Assembly (NCBI RefSeq): GCF_021602585.1
Contig: NZ_BQIP01000006.1
Span: 171,970 to 235,969 of the forward strand
Origin: Pseudomonas faucium
GTDB taxonomy: Bacteria > Pseudomonadota > Gammaproteobacteria > Pseudomonadales > Pseudomonadaceae
DNA: 64,000 nt
Direction: 5' to 3'
Shown: piece after piece, positions 54,123 to 64,000 of the stretch
How positions within the stretch are numbered: the stretch's first letter is position 1
Layout: each line of letters begins with the position of its first letter
Notes under the pieces: model-generated
The model's database searches: none
What the model was told of the DNA's origin: nothing
Seen by the model: only the letters and a program-made list of their open reading frames with translations
Made by a program: the position numbers and the translations under genes

Positions 54123-56946
54123 AGTGGCGCACCTCGCCCGAGCCGCTCAGGTTGTCGACGCAACGGCTGCAGATTTCCGGATGCTCCGGGTGGCTGCCGA
54201 CGTCGGCGCGGAAGTGCCAGCAACGGCCGCACTTGGCGTGGCCGGACTTGACCACTTTGAGCTTCAGGCCTTCGACTTCGGTGGCCACGGCATCGGCCGG
54301 GGCCTGGGCGAACGGCACCACGCTGGCGGCGGAGGTGATCAGCACGAAGCGCAGCTCATCGCCCAGCTTGCCCAGGTCGGCGCTCAGGCCTTCTTCGGCG
54401 AACAGGGTGACTTCGGCCTGCAGGTTGCCGCCAATGACCTTGGCGGTACGCTGGTTTTCCAGCTCCTTGTTGACCGCCGCCTTGACGGCCATCACACGGT
54501 CCCAGTACGCACGGTCCAGCTCGGTGCCTGCGGGCAGCTCGCTCAGGCCCTGGTACCAGCCGTTGAGCATCACCGACTCGTTGCGCTCGCCTGGCAGGTA
54601 CTGCCAGATTTCGTCGGCGGTGAAGGCCAGGATCGGCGCGATCCAGCGCACCAGCGCTTCGCTGATGTGGTACAGCGCGGTCTGGCAGGAACGGCGGGCG
54701 ACACTGTTGGCGCCGGTGGTGTACTGGCGGTCCTTGATGATGTCGAGGTAGAAGCCACCCAGCTCCTGCACGCAGAAGTTGTGGATCTTCGAGTAGACGT
54801 TCCAGAAGCGGTATTCGCCATAGTGCTCTTCCAGCTCGCGCTGCAGCAGCAGGGTGCGGTCAACCGCCCAGCGGTCCAGCGCCAGCATGTCCTCTGGGGC
54901 CAGCAGGTCGCGGGCCGGGTCGAAGCCAGACAGGTTGGAGAGCAGGAAGCGCGCGGTGTTGCGGATACGCCGGTAGGCATCGGCGCTGCGCTGCAGGATC
55001 TGCTCGGAAACAGCCATCTCGCCGGAATAGTCGGTGGCCGAAACCCACAGGCGCAGGATGTCGGCACCCAGGGTGTTGTTGACCTTCTCCGGCTCGATGG
55101 TGTTGCCCAGCGACTTGGACATCTTGCGGCCGCTTTCGTCCACGGTGAAGCCGTGGGTCAGCAGCTCGCGGTATGGCGCGTGGTTGTCGATGGCGCAACC
55201 GGTCAGCAAGGAGGAGTGGAACCAGCCACGGTGCTGGTCGGAGCCTTCCAGGTAGAGGTCGGCGACCGGGCCGGTGGCGTGGCCGATGTCGTGCGAGCCG
55301 CGCAGCACGTGCCAGTGGGTGGTGCCGGAGTCGAACCACACGTCCAGGGTGTCGCTGATCTTGTCGTACTGGCCGGCTTCTTCACCCAGCAGTTCGGCGG
55401 CGTCCAGCTTGAACCAGGCCTCGATGCCCTCTTGCTCGACACGCTTGGCCACCGCTTCCATCAGCTCGACGGTGCGCGGGTGCAGCTCGCCGCTCTGCTT
55501 GTGCAGGAAGAACGGGATCGGCACGCCCCAGTTGCGCTGACGCGAGATGCACCAGTCTGGGCGGTTGGCGATCATCGAGTGCAGGCGCGCCTGGCCCCAG
55601 GCCGGGACGAACTTGGTGTCTTCGATAGCCTTGAGCGCACGCTCGCGCAGCGGCTCGCCGGTGCTCGGCTGCTTGTCCATGCCGACGAACCACTGCGCGG
55701 TGGCGCGGTAGATCAGCGGGGTCTTGTGGCGCCAGCAGTGCATGTAGCTGTGGCTGATGGTTTCGGTGTGCATCAGCGCACCGACTTCGCTCAGCTTCTC
55801 GACGATGGCCGGGTTGGCCTTCCAGATGAACTGGCCGCCGAAGAACGCCAGCGACTCCACGTACACGCCGTTGCTCTGCACCGGGGTGAGGATGTCGTCG
55901 TTGACCATGCCGTAGCGCTTGCAGGTGACGAAGTCGTCCTCACCATAGGCCGGCGCGGAGTGGACCACGCCAGTGCCAGCGCCCAGCTCGACGTAATCGG
56001 CCAGATAGATCGGCGACAGGCGGTCGTAGAACGGGTGGCGGAAGTTGACCAGCTCCAGGGCCGAACCCTGGGCGGTGGCGAGCACCGTACCTTCCAGGTT
56101 GTAGCGCTTGAGGCACGACTCGACCAGCTCTTCGGCCAGCACCAGCAGGCGCTCGCCGGTGTCGACCAGGGCGTACTTGAACTCCGGGTGGATGTTCAGC
56201 GCCTGGTTGGCGGGGATGGTCCACGGGGTGGTGGTCCAGATCACGATGGCGGCGGGCTTGGCCAGCGCTGGCAGGCCGAAGGCGGCAGCCAGCTTGTCGG
56301 CGTCGGCGACCGGGAAGGCCACGTCGATGGTCTGGGACTTCTTGTCGGCGTATTCGACTTCAGCCTCGGCCAGGGCCGAACCGCAATCGAAGCACCAGTT
56401 CACAGGCTTGAGGCCCTTGAACACGAAACCTTGCTTGACCATCTCGGCCAGGGCGCGGATTTCACCGGCCTCGTTGGCGAAGTTCATGGTCTTGTAGGGG
56501 TTGTCCCAGTCGCCCAGCACACCCAGGCGGATGAACTCGGTCTTCTGCCCTTCGATCTGCTCGGCGGCATACTCGCGGCACAGCTCGCGGGTGCGGTCGG
56601 CGGTCAGGTGCTTGCCGTGGGTGACCTCGACCTTGTGCTCGATCGGCAGGCCGTGGCAGTCCCAGCCCGGTACGTAGGGCGCGTCGAAGCCCGACAGGGT
56701 CTTGGAGCGGACGATCATGTCCTTGAGAATCTTGTTCAGCGCATGACCGATGTGAATCTTGCCGTTGGCATAAGGCGGGCCGTCGTGCAGGACGAACTTG
56801 GGACGATCCTTGCCAATCTCGCGCAGCTTCCGGTACAGGCCAATGCTGTCCCAGCGCTGCAGAATCTGCGGTTCGCGCTGAGGCAGGCCGGCCTTCATGG
56901 GGAAGGCGGTGTCCGGAAGGTTAAGCGTGGCTTTGTAGTCGGTCAT
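54115..56946 (-). CDS. ileS: isoleucyl-tRNA synthetase
   Basis: 943 residues, the Pseudomonas norm, from [18 protein letters not shown]; eleven codons further up overlap ribF and are not used. HIGH motif in [10 protein letters not shown] (about 59-66), KMSKS in [10 protein letters not shown] (about 606), and a C-terminal zinc finger CGRCWHF...CSRCVDN. Class I enzyme with an editing domain between the two motifs. Start overlaps the ribF stop by 4 bases. Confidence 0.97.
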   Translation of the reverse strand: MTDYKATLNLPDTAFPMKAGLPQREPQILQRWDSIGLYRKLREIGKDRPKFVLHDGPPYANGKIHIGHALNKILKDMIVRSKTLSGFDAPYVPGWDCHGLPIEHKVEVTHGKHLTADRTRELCREYAAEQIEGQKTEFIRLGVLGDWDNPYKTMNFANEAGEIRALAEMVKQGFVFKGLKPVNWCFDCGSALAEAEVEYADKKSQTIDVAFPVADADKLAAAFGLPALAKPAAIVIWTTTPWTIPANQALNIHPEFKYALVDTGERLLVLAEELVESCLKRYNLEGTVLATAQGSALELVNFRHPFYDRLSPIYLADYVELGAGTGVVHSAPAYGEDDFVTCKRYGMVNDDILTPVQSNGVYVESLAFFGGQFIWKANPAIVEKLSEVGALMHTETISHSYMHCWRHKTPLIYRATAQWFVGMDKQPSTGEPLRERALKAIEDTKFVPAWGQARLHSMIANRPDWCISRQRNWGVPIPFFLHKQSGELHPRTVELMEAVAKRVEQEGIEAWFKLDAAELLGEEAGQYDKISDTLDVWFDSGTTHWHVLRGSHDIGHATGPVADLYLEGSDQHRGWFHSSLLTGCAIDNHAPYRELLTHGFTVDESGRKMSKSLGNTIEPEKVNNTLGADILRLWVSATDYSGEMAVSEQILQRSADAYRRIRNTARFLLSNLSGFDPARDLLAPEDMLALDRWAVDRTLLLQRELEEHYGEYRFWNVYSKIHNFCVQELGGFYLDIIKDRQYTTGANSVARRSCQTALYHISEALVRWIAPILAFTADEIWQYLPGERNESVMLNGWYQGLSELPAGTELDRAYWDRVMAVKAAVNKELENQRTAKVIGGNLQAEVTLFAEEGLSADLGKLGDELRFVLITSAASVVPFAQAPADAVATEVEGLKLKVVKSGHAKCGRCWHFRADVGSHPEHPEICSRCVDNLSGSGEVRHYA

Positions 56947-57893
56947 TTCAGGCTCTTCGTTAGCGGTTGAGCGTGCCAATGTGCACGTGCGGCGGCGATA
57001 TCCGCATCGATCGCCGACTTCAGCGCCTCCAGGGAGGCGAATCGCTGCTCTTCACGCAGCTTGTGGTGGAATTCCACCGTCAGGCGCCGGCCATACAGAT
57101 CGCCGGCATAATCCAGTAGATGTATCTCGAGGTGCGGGCGGCCGTCACCGGCCACGGTAGGGCGCACCCCGATGTTGCCGACACCCGGCCAGGCCTTGCC
57201 GTCGATCTCGATGCTGGCCAGGTACACCCCGGACAGCGGCACGCGACGCCGCTTGAGCTGGATGTTGGCGGTGGGCGTGCCGAGCTGGCGGGCCAGCTTC
57301 TGGCCGTGCAACACGCGCCCGGTGATGCGATAAGGGCGGCCCAGCAGGTGCTCGGCGAGCTCGAAGTTGCCTTCGCACAGCGCCTTGCGCACCTCGGTGC
57401 TGCTGACCCGCAGGCCATCCTGGATCACCGTGTTGGCAGCCTCGACGGTGAACCCGTACTGCTGGCCGGCACCGACCAGGAAGGCGAAGTCGCCGGCCCG
57501 GTCGCAGCCGAAGCGAAAGTCATCGCCCACCTCGAGGTGGCGCACGCCCAGGCCGTCGACCAGGATCGCCTTGACGAATTCATCGGCGCTGAGCTTGCTC
57601 AGGCGCTGGTTGAAGGCCAGGCACAGCACCCGGTCGATGCCTTCTGCGGCCAGCAGCTCGACCTTGTCGCGCAGGCGCGCCAGGCGGGCCGGTGCGGTGT
57701 CGGGCGCAAAGTACTCGCGCGGCTGTGGCTCGAAGATCACCACGCAGGTCGGCAGGCCCAACGCCTGGCCGCGCTCGCGCAGGCGCGCCAGGATTGCCTG
57801 GTGGCCACGGTGAACCCCGTCGAAGTTGCCAATGGTGGCGACACAGCCCCGGTGCTCGGGGCGCAGGTTGTGAAGACCTCGAACCAGCTGCAT
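56943..57893 (-). CDS. ribF: bifunctional riboflavin kinase / FAD synthetase
   Basis: 316 residues from [10 protein letters not shown]; frames further up have no support. N-terminal FAD synthetase half with [16 protein letters not shown] and the [12 protein letters not shown] motif, and C-terminal kinase half with [12 protein letters not shown]. It makes FMN from riboflavin and then FAD. First gene of the ribF-ileS-lspA-fkpB-ispH operon. Confidence 0.96.
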   Translation of the reverse strand: MQLVRGLHNLRPEHRGCVATIGNFDGVHRGHQAILARLRERGQALGLPTCVVIFEPQPREYFAPDTAPARLARLRDKVELLAAEGIDRVLCLAFNQRLSKLSADEFVKAILVDGLGVRHLEVGDDFRFGCDRAGDFAFLVGAGQQYGFTVEAANTVIQDGLRVSSTEVRKALCEGNFELAEHLLGRPYRITGRVLHGQKLARQLGTPTANIQLKRRRVPLSGVYLASIEIDGKAWPGVGNIGVRPTVAGDGRPHLEIHLLDYAGDLYGRRLTVEFHHKLREEQRFASLEALKSAIDADIAAARAHWHAQPLTKSLK

Positions 57894-58011
57894 AACGCGC
57901 TTCTTGCTCATAAAGTGGCCGATTATAACCACACCCGGGCGCTGGTGACAGGCAGCAGCGCCCGGGTGTGGCGTGGAATGCGAAAAACCGACGCCTGACC
58001 CGCCTTGTGCC

Positions 58012-59550
58012 TCAGTGCAGGGCCTTGCGGGCGAAATGCCGGGGCCTGAAGCCGCACAGGTAGAGGCAGCCGAAATAGGTCACCACGCCCGCCGCGATCA
58101 ACCCGCCCAGGCGCATGAAGCGCGCCAGCATGTTGCCTTGGTCCCAGGCCGGCAGGTAGTGCATGCCCAGCAACAGCACCGCCGACATCAGCGTCACCGC
58201 CAGCACCAGCTTGAGCAGGTACAGCATCCAGCCCGGCTGCGGCTCGAACAACCGCTGGCTGCGCAGCTTCCAGAACAGCAGGCCGGCATTGAGGCAGGCA
58301 CCGAGGCTGATCGCCAGGGCCAGGCCGGCGTGCTTGAGCGGGCCGATCAGCGCCAGGTTGAACAGCTGGGTGCAGACCAGGGTGAAGATCGCGATCTTCA
58401 CCGGCGTGCGGATATTCTGCTGCGCATAGAAGCCCGGTGCCAGTACCTTGACCAGAATGATTGCCAGCAGGCCCACCGAATAGGCGATCAATGCACGCTG
58501 GGTCATGGCCGCATCGAAGGCGCTGAACTTGCCGTACTGGAACAAGGCCACGGTCAGCGGCTCGGCGAGGATCGCCAGGGCCAGGGTGCAGGGCAAAACC
58601 AGCAGGAAGCACAGGCGCAGGCCCCAGTCCATGATCCGCGAGTACTCCTCACGGTCCTTGTTGGCGTAGGTCTTGGCCAGGGTCGGCAGCAAGATGGTGC
58701 CCAGCGCCACGCCGAGCACGCCCGAGGGCAGCTCCATCAGGCGGTCGGCGTAGTACATCCACGACACTGAGCCTGCCACCAGGAAGGAGGCGAAGATGGT
58801 GTTGATGATCAGCGAGATCTGGCTGACCGAGACCCCGAGAATCGCCGGCAGCATCTGCTTGAGCACCCGCCATACGCCGGTGTCGCGCAGGTTCAGGCGC
58901 GGCAGCACGAGCATGCCGATCCTCTTCAGCGCCGGCAGCTGGTACAGCAGCTGCGCCAGGCCACCGGCCAGCACACCCCAGGCCAGGGCCATGATCGGCG
59001 GGTCGAAGTACGGCGTGAGCAGCACGGCGAAGGCAATCATCGCCACGTTCAGCAAGGTCGGGGTGAAGGCCGGCACCGAGAAGCGGTTCCAGGTATTGAG
59101 GATTGCCCCGGCCAGGGACGACAGCGAGATCAGCAATATATAAGGAAACGTCACCCGCAGCAGGGCGGTGGTCAGCTCGTATTTTTCGGCGCTGTCGACG
59201 AAACCGGGCGCCGTGGCCCACACCACCCAGGGCGCAGCCAGGATGCCGACGGCGGTAACCAGCGCCAGTACCAGCGTCAGCAGGCCGCTGACATAGGCAA
59301 TGAACGTGCGCGTGGCCTCTTCGCCCTGCTGGGTCTTGTATTCGGCAAGAATGGGCACGAAGGCCTGGGAGAAGGCCCCTTCGGCGAATATCCGCCGCAA
59401 CAGGTTGGGCAGCTTGAAGGCGATGAAAAAGGCGTCGGTGGCAACGCCGGCACCGAACACGCGGGCCAGAATCGTATCGCGCACGAAGCCCAACACCCTG
59501 GAAATCATGGTGATGGAGCTGACTGCAGCCAGGGATTTGAGCAGATTCAT
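58012..59550 (-). CDS. murJ: lipid II flippase MurJ
   Basis: 512 residues, 14 membrane helices. The start [20 protein letters not shown] and [29 protein letters not shown] are MurJ signatures with the conserved Arg residues of the cavity. It moves lipid II across the inner membrane for peptidoglycan synthesis. Upstream of ribF on the same strand, divergent from rpsT. Confidence 0.96.
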   Translation of the reverse strand: MNLLKSLAAVSSITMISRVLGFVRDTILARVFGAGVATDAFFIAFKLPNLLRRIFAEGAFSQAFVPILAEYKTQQGEEATRTFIAYVSGLLTLVLALVTAVGILAAPWVVWATAPGFVDSAEKYELTTALLRVTFPYILLISLSSLAGAILNTWNRFSVPAFTPTLLNVAMIAFAVLLTPYFDPPIMALAWGVLAGGLAQLLYQLPALKRIGMLVLPRLNLRDTGVWRVLKQMLPAILGVSVSQISLIINTIFASFLVAGSVSWMYYADRLMELPSGVLGVALGTILLPTLAKTYANKDREEYSRIMDWGLRLCFLLVLPCTLALAILAEPLTVALFQYGKFSAFDAAMTQRALIAYSVGLLAIILVKVLAPGFYAQQNIRTPVKIAIFTLVCTQLFNLALIGPLKHAGLALAISLGACLNAGLLFWKLRSQRLFEPQPGWMLYLLKLVLAVTLMSAVLLLGMHYLPAWDQGNMLARFMRLGGLIAAGVVTYFGCLYLCGFRPRHFARKALH

Positions 59551-59719
59551 CGAAAAGATTCACGCCAATGACAGAGGACGCTGCATGTGGCGTCCGAATG
59601 TGCGATACTCCCGCGCCTTCGCAGGGGAGCCAAAAATTCCCGAGTTTACAGGTCGTGCAGCAGAAAGGAATTCTTTCCCTCCTGTTGGTGCACCGCTCGG
59701 CGGAACCCTGCAGGTGGCC

Positions 59720-59748
59720 TTGACATCCGCTCGACTGATCGGCATGAT
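59720..59748 (+). promoter_or_regulatory. probable sigma-70 promoter of rpsT
   Basis: TTGACA, 17 bases, CATGAT, about 55 bases before the rpsT start. The -10 is weak but spacing is ideal. Confidence 0.55.
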
Positions 59749-59800
59749 TCGCGGCCTATTTTGTTTGCTATTTACCTAAAGTCTTTCGAGGAGCTCGACG

Positions 59801-60079
59801 GTGGCCAACACACCTTCCGCCAAGAAACGTGCAAAACAGGCTGAGAAGCGTCGCAGCCACAACGCCAGCCTGCGTTCCATGGTCCGCACCTACATCAAGA
59901 ATGTAGTTAAAGCCATCGACGCAAAAGACGCCGAAAAAGCGCAAGCCGCTTACGTTCTGGCTGTACCAGTAATCGACCGTATGGCCGACAAAGGTATCAT
60001 CCACAAGAACAAAGCTGCTCGCCACAAAGGCCGTCTGAATGGCCACATCAAGGCGCTGAAAGAAGCTGCAGCTGCCTAA
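59801..60079 (+). CDS. rpsT: 30S ribosomal protein S20
   Basis: 92 residues from GTG after GAGGAGCTCGACG. It starts [20 protein letters not shown] and is Lys/Arg/Ala-rich throughout. It binds 16S rRNA. It is divergent from murJ and followed by a terminator. Codon use is that of highly expressed genes. Confidence 0.98.
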   Translation: MANTPSAKKRAKQAEKRRSHNASLRSMVRTYIKNVVKAIDAKDAEKAQAAYVLAVPVIDRMADKGIIHKNKAARHKGRLNGHIKALKEAAAA

Positions 60080-60093
60080 GCGACGTTCTTGTC

Positions 60094-60121
60094 GAAAAAC
60101 CGACCCTAGGGTCGGTTTTTT
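60094..60121 (+). terminator. terminator of rpsT
   Basis: ACCGACCC-TA-GGGTCGGT followed by TTTTTA, about 20 bases after the stop, with A-run before it. Confidence 0.92.
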
Positions 60122-60160
60122 ATTGCCTGCGATTTGATGAGCTTGCCTGTACCGCCCTCA

Positions 60161-60208
60161 TCGCCGGCAAGCCGGCTCCTACACTGTGGGAGCCGGCTTG
60201 CCGGCGAT
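60161..60208. repeat. close REP inverted pair
   Basis: TCGCCGGCAAGCCGGCTCCT and GGGAGCCGGCTTGCCGGCGA nearly touch, forming a tight hairpin between convergent rpsT and pqiB. Confidence 0.85.
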
Positions 60209-60233
60209 TGGGCCGCATAGCGGCCCCACTCCA

Positions 60234-62534
60234 TTACTTGGCGATCTGAATCTTCGGCGCCCACTGCAGCCATTGATCCTCAGGTTTCTCGAACAAGGCA
60301 AAGGTCTGCTGCGGTCGAGCCGGGTTGCCCATCTGCTCGCCATCGGGCGTGGCAAAGGCAATACCGCCATCTATCAGCGTTTCCAGCGACTCGGTACGCA
60401 CCGTCGCGCCCTTGAACAAGCCCCAGTCGAAGCCGAACCCGCTGCTGTTCCAGAATCGGCTACCACTGCGCACCAACGCGGCATAGCGCGGCTCGATCAG
60501 GATATGGATCAGCACCCGGTCGGCACTCTGGCCCAGCTCGAAGCCGGTAACCTTGCCCACGGCCACCTCGCGATAGGTCACCGGCACGCCAGGCTTGATC
60601 GAACCTCGTCGAGGCGCGCTCAAGGTCAGCGGCAGGCCTACCTCCTGGCCAACCACCTCCGGCGCCTGGGCCAACGCGATGAAGTCGCGCTGCGCACCCC
60701 GGTCCTTGGCTGATGGCTGCACTTCCAGGTATTGGCCACCAATCAAGGTGTCGAGGTTTTCGGTACGCACCAAGCCAAGCGCCGGCTTGACCACCCAGAA
60801 CTGGGTGCCCACCCGGGCGATGCGGTCAGCCGCCTCAGTGATGCGCGCTCGCAGCACCACCGCCTGCAGGTCCTGGGTCAGGTCGACGCTTTCCACGCTG
60901 CCCACGTCCAGGCCGCGGAAGCGGATTGGCGTGCCCGGCTTGAGGCCGTCGGCGCGATCGACGCGGATGGTGACCAGCGTGCCGCTGCGGTTCACCGCCT
61001 CCTGGCTCTCCAGCAGGCGGAAACGCGGGATACGGCGCTTGAGCGCAACATTCGGGGTCGGCGTATCGAAGGCGATACCACCAGCCATCAGGGTCTGCAG
61101 CGATTCACTCTTGATCTTGATGCCCGATAGGCCGCCCGTGAGGGTGATGCCACTGACGTTCCAGAAGCGCGACGATCCGTTGACCAGGTTTTCGTATTCC
61201 TTCTCGATGTGCACACCGATCAGGATGCGATTGCTGTTGCGGGCGAACTGGTAGCTCTGCACGCTGCCGACCTTCACCTGGCGATACATCACCGGGCTGC
61301 CGACCTCCAGCGAGCCCAGGGTGTCGGCGAACAGCACCATGTGCAGGCCGGGTGCCTTGAGGTCGAGTGGCGGCGCCTTGGGCCTGGCCTCGAACTCGCG
61401 CTGCGGCGTGGCGCCCTTCTCACCCGGGCGGATGGCGATGTAGTTACCCTTGACCAGGGCCTCCAGGCCGGTGATGCCCGCCAGCGAGATGGACGGCTTG
61501 ACCACCCAGAACTGCGTGCCGTCGACCAGATAGTCTTCGGTCAGCGGGTCCAGGGTCAGCTCGGCCATGGCGCTGGCCAGGTTGTCTTCCATTTTCAGCG
61601 CTTTCAGCGAACCGACCTGAATGCCTTTGTACATCACCGGCGTGCGCCCGGCCTGCAGGCCTTCGTAGTCGTTCAGCTTGACCTTGACGCGAATGCCCGC
61701 CTGGGCAGCGTCGAAGTCTTCATACAGGCGGAACGGCAGGCTCGGGTCGGTGGGCGGGCTGTCCTTGCGGTACTCGGGGGTAGCGAAGGCGATACCGCCG
61801 GCGACGATGCTGGACAACGATTCGCTGCGCACCTTCACCCCGGACAGGTCGGCGTCGATGCTGATGCCGCTGGCATTCCAGAAGCGCGTGTGCTTGCGCA
61901 CCAGGCTGGCGTAGGCCGGCTCGATGAATACCTTGACCTCGACCGTGCTCTGGTCGTCGGAGAGGCGGTAGCTCTTCACCCGGCCGACCTGGATCTGCTT
62001 GTAGAACACCGGGCTGTCGCGGTTGAGCGAGCCCAGGCGGTCAGCCTTGAGCGTCAGGTGCAGGCCTGGCTCGTTGTCCGACAGCGGCGGCGCCACTTTC
62101 AACGCGGTGAAGCGCTTGGTTCGCTCACCTTCACCTGGACTGACGGCAATGTAGTTGCCTGACACCAGCGTCTCGAGCCCGGAGATACCCGCCAGGCTGA
62201 CACTGGGCTTGACCAGCCAGAAGCGCGTGCCCTTGTTCAGGTGAGGCTCTGCGGCCTTGTTCATCTCGATGGTGGCGATGACGCCCTGCTTCTCGCCCTT
62301 GGCGTCGAGCACCAGGCTCTTCACCTTGCCGACCGGCATGCCCTTGTAGATGACTTCGGTCTTGTTGGCGACGATCCCCTCACCGCTTTCGAAACGCACC
62401 TCGATTTCCACGCCGGCATCGCGGTACGCCTGCCAGGCCAGCCAACCGCCGATCATCAGCGCGATCAGCGGCAGAATCCAGATTGCCGACCAATTGGAGG
62501 CGGGGCGGGTTTTGGCGGTTGGCAAGTCACTCAT
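60234..62534 (-). CDS. pqiB: PqiB/LetB-type MCE protein with six MCE domains
   Basis: 766 residues from MSDLPTAKTRPAS, whose ATG overlaps the upstream gene by 8 bases. One N-terminal membrane helix (AIWILPLIALMIGGWLAW), then six repeats of the MCE signature (EVIYKGMPVGKV, PVFYKQIQVGRV, PVMYKGIQVGSL, PVMYRQVKVGSV, PIRFRGLDVGSV, PVTYREVAVGKV). Such proteins form stacked hexameric rings that make a tube for lipid passage between membranes. E. coli PqiB has three and LetB seven, so six is intermediate. Works with the two PqiA-type genes upstream. Confidence 0.93.
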   Translation of the reverse strand: MSDLPTAKTRPASNWSAIWILPLIALMIGGWLAWQAYRDAGVEIEVRFESGEGIVANKTEVIYKGMPVGKVKSLVLDAKGEKQGVIATIEMNKAAEPHLNKGTRFWLVKPSVSLAGISGLETLVSGNYIAVSPGEGERTKRFTALKVAPPLSDNEPGLHLTLKADRLGSLNRDSPVFYKQIQVGRVKSYRLSDDQSTVEVKVFIEPAYASLVRKHTRFWNASGISIDADLSGVKVRSESLSSIVAGGIAFATPEYRKDSPPTDPSLPFRLYEDFDAAQAGIRVKVKLNDYEGLQAGRTPVMYKGIQVGSLKALKMEDNLASAMAELTLDPLTEDYLVDGTQFWVVKPSISLAGITGLEALVKGNYIAIRPGEKGATPQREFEARPKAPPLDLKAPGLHMVLFADTLGSLEVGSPVMYRQVKVGSVQSYQFARNSNRILIGVHIEKEYENLVNGSSRFWNVSGITLTGGLSGIKIKSESLQTLMAGGIAFDTPTPNVALKRRIPRFRLLESQEAVNRSGTLVTIRVDRADGLKPGTPIRFRGLDVGSVESVDLTQDLQAVVLRARITEAADRIARVGTQFWVVKPALGLVRTENLDTLIGGQYLEVQPSAKDRGAQRDFIALAQAPEVVGQEVGLPLTLSAPRRGSIKPGVPVTYREVAVGKVTGFELGQSADRVLIHILIEPRYAALVRSGSRFWNSSGFGFDWGLFKGATVRTESLETLIDGGIAFATPDGEQMGNPARPQQTFALFEKPEDQWLQWAPKIQIAK

Positions 62535-63150
62535 GGTCGTCATCCGACTCCGTGTTATCCCAAATCAGTCGGGGATCGAAAGTTAAAGCGGCAAGCATCG
62601 TGAGAATCACCACAGTTGCGAAGGCGACAGCGCCCAGGTTGGCTTCGACACTGGCGATGCGGCCGAAATTCACCACTGCCACCAGAATGGCAATGACGAA
62701 GATGTCCAGCATGGACCAGCGCCCTATGAACTCGATGAAGCGGTACATCAGGATTCGTTGCCGCGCCGACAAGGGTTGGCGGCGCTGCACGGAGTACAGC
62801 AGCAGGCCGATGCCGATCAGCTTGAAGGTCGGCACCAGGATACTGGCGATGAACACCACCGCGGCAATCGGCAGCATGCCGTGCTTGAGCAGGGCGATGA
62901 CGCCGGACATGATGGTGTCCGGGCTGCCCTGCCCCAGCGCGCTGACGGTCATGATCGGCAGCACGTTGGCGGGAATGTACAGAATCGATGCCGCGATGAG
63001 CAGCGCCCAGGTCCGCACGATGCTGTTGGGCCGGCGTGCGTGCACGATGGCGCCGCAGCGCGTGCAGGTCTGCGTGCCTTGCTCGCTGTCCTGGCGGTTC
63101 AGTTCATGGCATTCGTTGCAAACCACAATGCCTGCATCAATCGCCCGCAT
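62527..63150 (-). CDS. pqiA: PqiA-type membrane protein, second half (zinc-ribbon)
   Basis: 207 residues from MRAIDAGIVV after GGGGAGG; eight codons further up are not used. A Cys pair VVCNECHEL and CTRCGAIVHARR at the start, then four membrane helices (ASILYIPANVLPIMTV, FIASILVPTFKLIGIGLL). PqiA/LetA proteins carry two such units; here each is a separate gene. It overlaps the first unit by 14 bases and pqiB by 8, so all three form one translation-coupled operon. Confidence 0.88.
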   Translation of the reverse strand: MRAIDAGIVVCNECHELNRQDSEQGTQTCTRCGAIVHARRPNSIVRTWALLIAASILYIPANVLPIMTVSALGQGSPDTIMSGVIALLKHGMLPIAAVVFIASILVPTFKLIGIGLLLYSVQRRQPLSARQRILMYRFIEFIGRWSMLDIFVIAILVAVVNFGRIASVEANLGAVAFATVVILTMLAALTFDPRLIWDNTESDDDHE

Positions 63151-63787
63151 GCAGATCCTCCCCCGACAATGCACTCCAGATCTGGTGTGGCGACATCACC
63201 ACTTCGAGCCAGACCTGGATCAGCAGCAGGCTGATGAAACAGAACAGACCCAGGCCTATGCTCAGCTCGGCCAGGTCCACGAGTTTGACGATGGCAACCA
63301 GCACGCCCATGAAGTAGACCTCGAGCATGCCCCAGTCACGTAGATGGTGATAGATGCGGTAGCAGAGCAGGCCATAGCTGCGGCCGATGTCCAGGCGGAT
63401 GCTCAACAGCACCGCCAGCTGGCACAGCAGCTTGAGCAAGGGTATGGCCATGCTGCACAGGAAGACCACGATGGCAACGCCGCGCATCTCGGAGTTGTAC
63501 AAGCCCACTACACCGGTCCAGACCGTATCGTCCGAAGTCTGGCCAAGCAGATGCAACTGCATGATCGGCAGGAAGTTGGCGGGCACGAATAGCAACAGCG
63601 CGGTCAGCACCAGGGCAAGGCTGCGGTTGACCACATTGTGCCGGTGGGCATACAGCTCGTAGCCACAGCGCGGGCATTGGGCTTTTTCGTCATGCTGCAG
63701 CACCGGCTTGCGCATCAGCAGGTCGCACTCGTGACAGGCGACCAGCTCATCCAGCGGCAACTGCTCTAGGGCTTCGGTTTCGGGCAT
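63137..63787 (-). CDS. pqiA: PqiA-type membrane protein, first half (zinc-ribbon)
   Basis: 216 residues. Cys pairs LVACHECDLLMRKPVL and CPRCGYELYAHR, then four helices (LALVLTALLLFVPANFLPIM, CSMAIPLLKLLCQLAVLLSI). It is the first unit of a split PqiA/LetA. It should deliver lipids to, or take them from, the MCE tube. It is the first gene of the operon; the 5S rRNA terminator lies about 95 bases upstream of it. Confidence 0.88.
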   Translation of the reverse strand: MPETEALEQLPLDELVACHECDLLMRKPVLQHDEKAQCPRCGYELYAHRHNVVNRSLALVLTALLLFVPANFLPIMQLHLLGQTSDDTVWTGVVGLYNSEMRGVAIVVFLCSMAIPLLKLLCQLAVLLSIRLDIGRSYGLLCYRIYHHLRDWGMLEVYFMGVLVAIVKLVDLAELSIGLGLFCFISLLLIQVWLEVVMSPHQIWSALSGEDLHAGD

Positions 63788-63880
63788 CTGGGGATTCTGA
63801 ATAGGTACGTCGGACTATTCTAGTGGCCCCGCACGAAATGTGGGAGGCGACGAAGGCCCGAGTTTTCGAAGTAGAAAGAC

Positions 63881-63914
63881 AAAACCCCTACCTGCTCGCG
63901 CAGATAGGGGTTTT
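63881..63914 (-). terminator. terminator of the rrn operon
   Basis: On the minus strand CCCCTATCTGC-GCGA-GCAGGTAGGGG (one G-T pair) followed by TTTTG, just after the 5S gene; A-run on the other side. Confidence 0.88.
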
Positions 63915-63925
63915 GCGAAATGAAT

Positions 63926-64000
63926 CTTGACGATGACCTACTCTCACATGGGGAAACCCCACACTACCATCGGCGATGCATCGTTTCACTGCTGAGTTCG
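63926..64000 (-). rRNA. rrf: 5S rRNA, 3' part (cut by window end)
   Basis: About 75 bases of the 3' half of 5S rRNA on the minus strand, ending GTCATCGTCAAG. The conserved GAGAGTAGGTCATCG end and the GTGTGGGGTTTCCCCATG loop-helix are seen. The rest of the rrn operon lies outside the window, to the right. Confidence 0.95.

Noticed and set aside
53989-56970. 993-codon open frame antisense to ileS
   Set aside because: Overlaps ileS over its whole length, no recognisable domain, shadow composition.

Overview
This 64 kb window is a high-GC chromosome segment from a Pseudomonas of the putida group. The order rpsT-murJ-ribF-ileS-lspA-fkpB-ispH, minor pilins, thiO, an amidase/ABC operon, a PP0621-family gene, bamD, rluD, pgeF, clpB, ndh, yacG, coaE, pilD, pilC, pilA, then glyA and a MorA-like c-di-GMP enzyme is, as far as I recall, the arrangement around PP_0597-PP_0672 of P. 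putida KT2440. The intergenic spaces carry the GCCGGCAAGCCGGCTCCCACA-type and TGTAGGAGCGG-type REP repeats seen in this group. The right edge runs into the 3' end of a 5S rRNA gene.

Layout. (1) 0.1-3.6 kb: AT-richer accessory DNA with a subtilisin-like protease and an AAA ATPase that match the IetS/IetA pair (a reported anti-phage module). (2) 4.5-12.5 kb: core genes (Ala/Lys-rich protein, MorA-like GGDEF-EAL protein, glyA, a hypothetical, a BASS/ArsB-like transporter). (3) 12.6-15.7 kb: two tiny coupled ORFs behind a leader that folds like a C4-type antisense RNA, a DUF2806-like gene and a Fic protein. (4) 15.97-26.54 kb: a mosaic genomic island ending at tRNA-Thr(CGT). A decayed copy of the tRNA 3' end lies at its far side. 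It holds a DUF2971 gene, a tyrosine recombinase with a small overlapping partner, a dead recombinase remnant, a DarTG toxin-antitoxin pair, a HigB / HigA-ImmA / beta-protein operon with twin operators, and the tRNA-proximal integrase. (5) 26.6-64 kb: core genome: type IV pilus genes, coaE-yacG, NDH-2, a tRNA-Asn-Pro-Lys operon, clpB, pgeF-rluD, bamD, an amide uptake and hydrolysis operon, thiO, minor pilins, isoprenoid/lipoprotein/translation genes, murJ, rpsT, and a PqiA-PqiA-PqiB lipid-transport operon.

How the genes work together. The accessory parts form at least three defence or toxin-antitoxin cassettes (IetAS-like, DarTG, HigBA-beta), plus Fic and DUF2971 proteins of the kind often found in defence islands. 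The core parts give two partial type IV pilus loci: pilA/pilC/pilD with no pilB between them, and a minor-pilin locus with a frameshifted pilW and a very short pilV. A GntR regulator precedes a five-gene branched-chain-type ABC importer, followed by two amidohydrolases, which together look like one scavenging pathway. The most unusual items are the three-gene HigB/HigA-ImmA/beta-protein operon and the C4-like RNA leader in front of two tiny genes.
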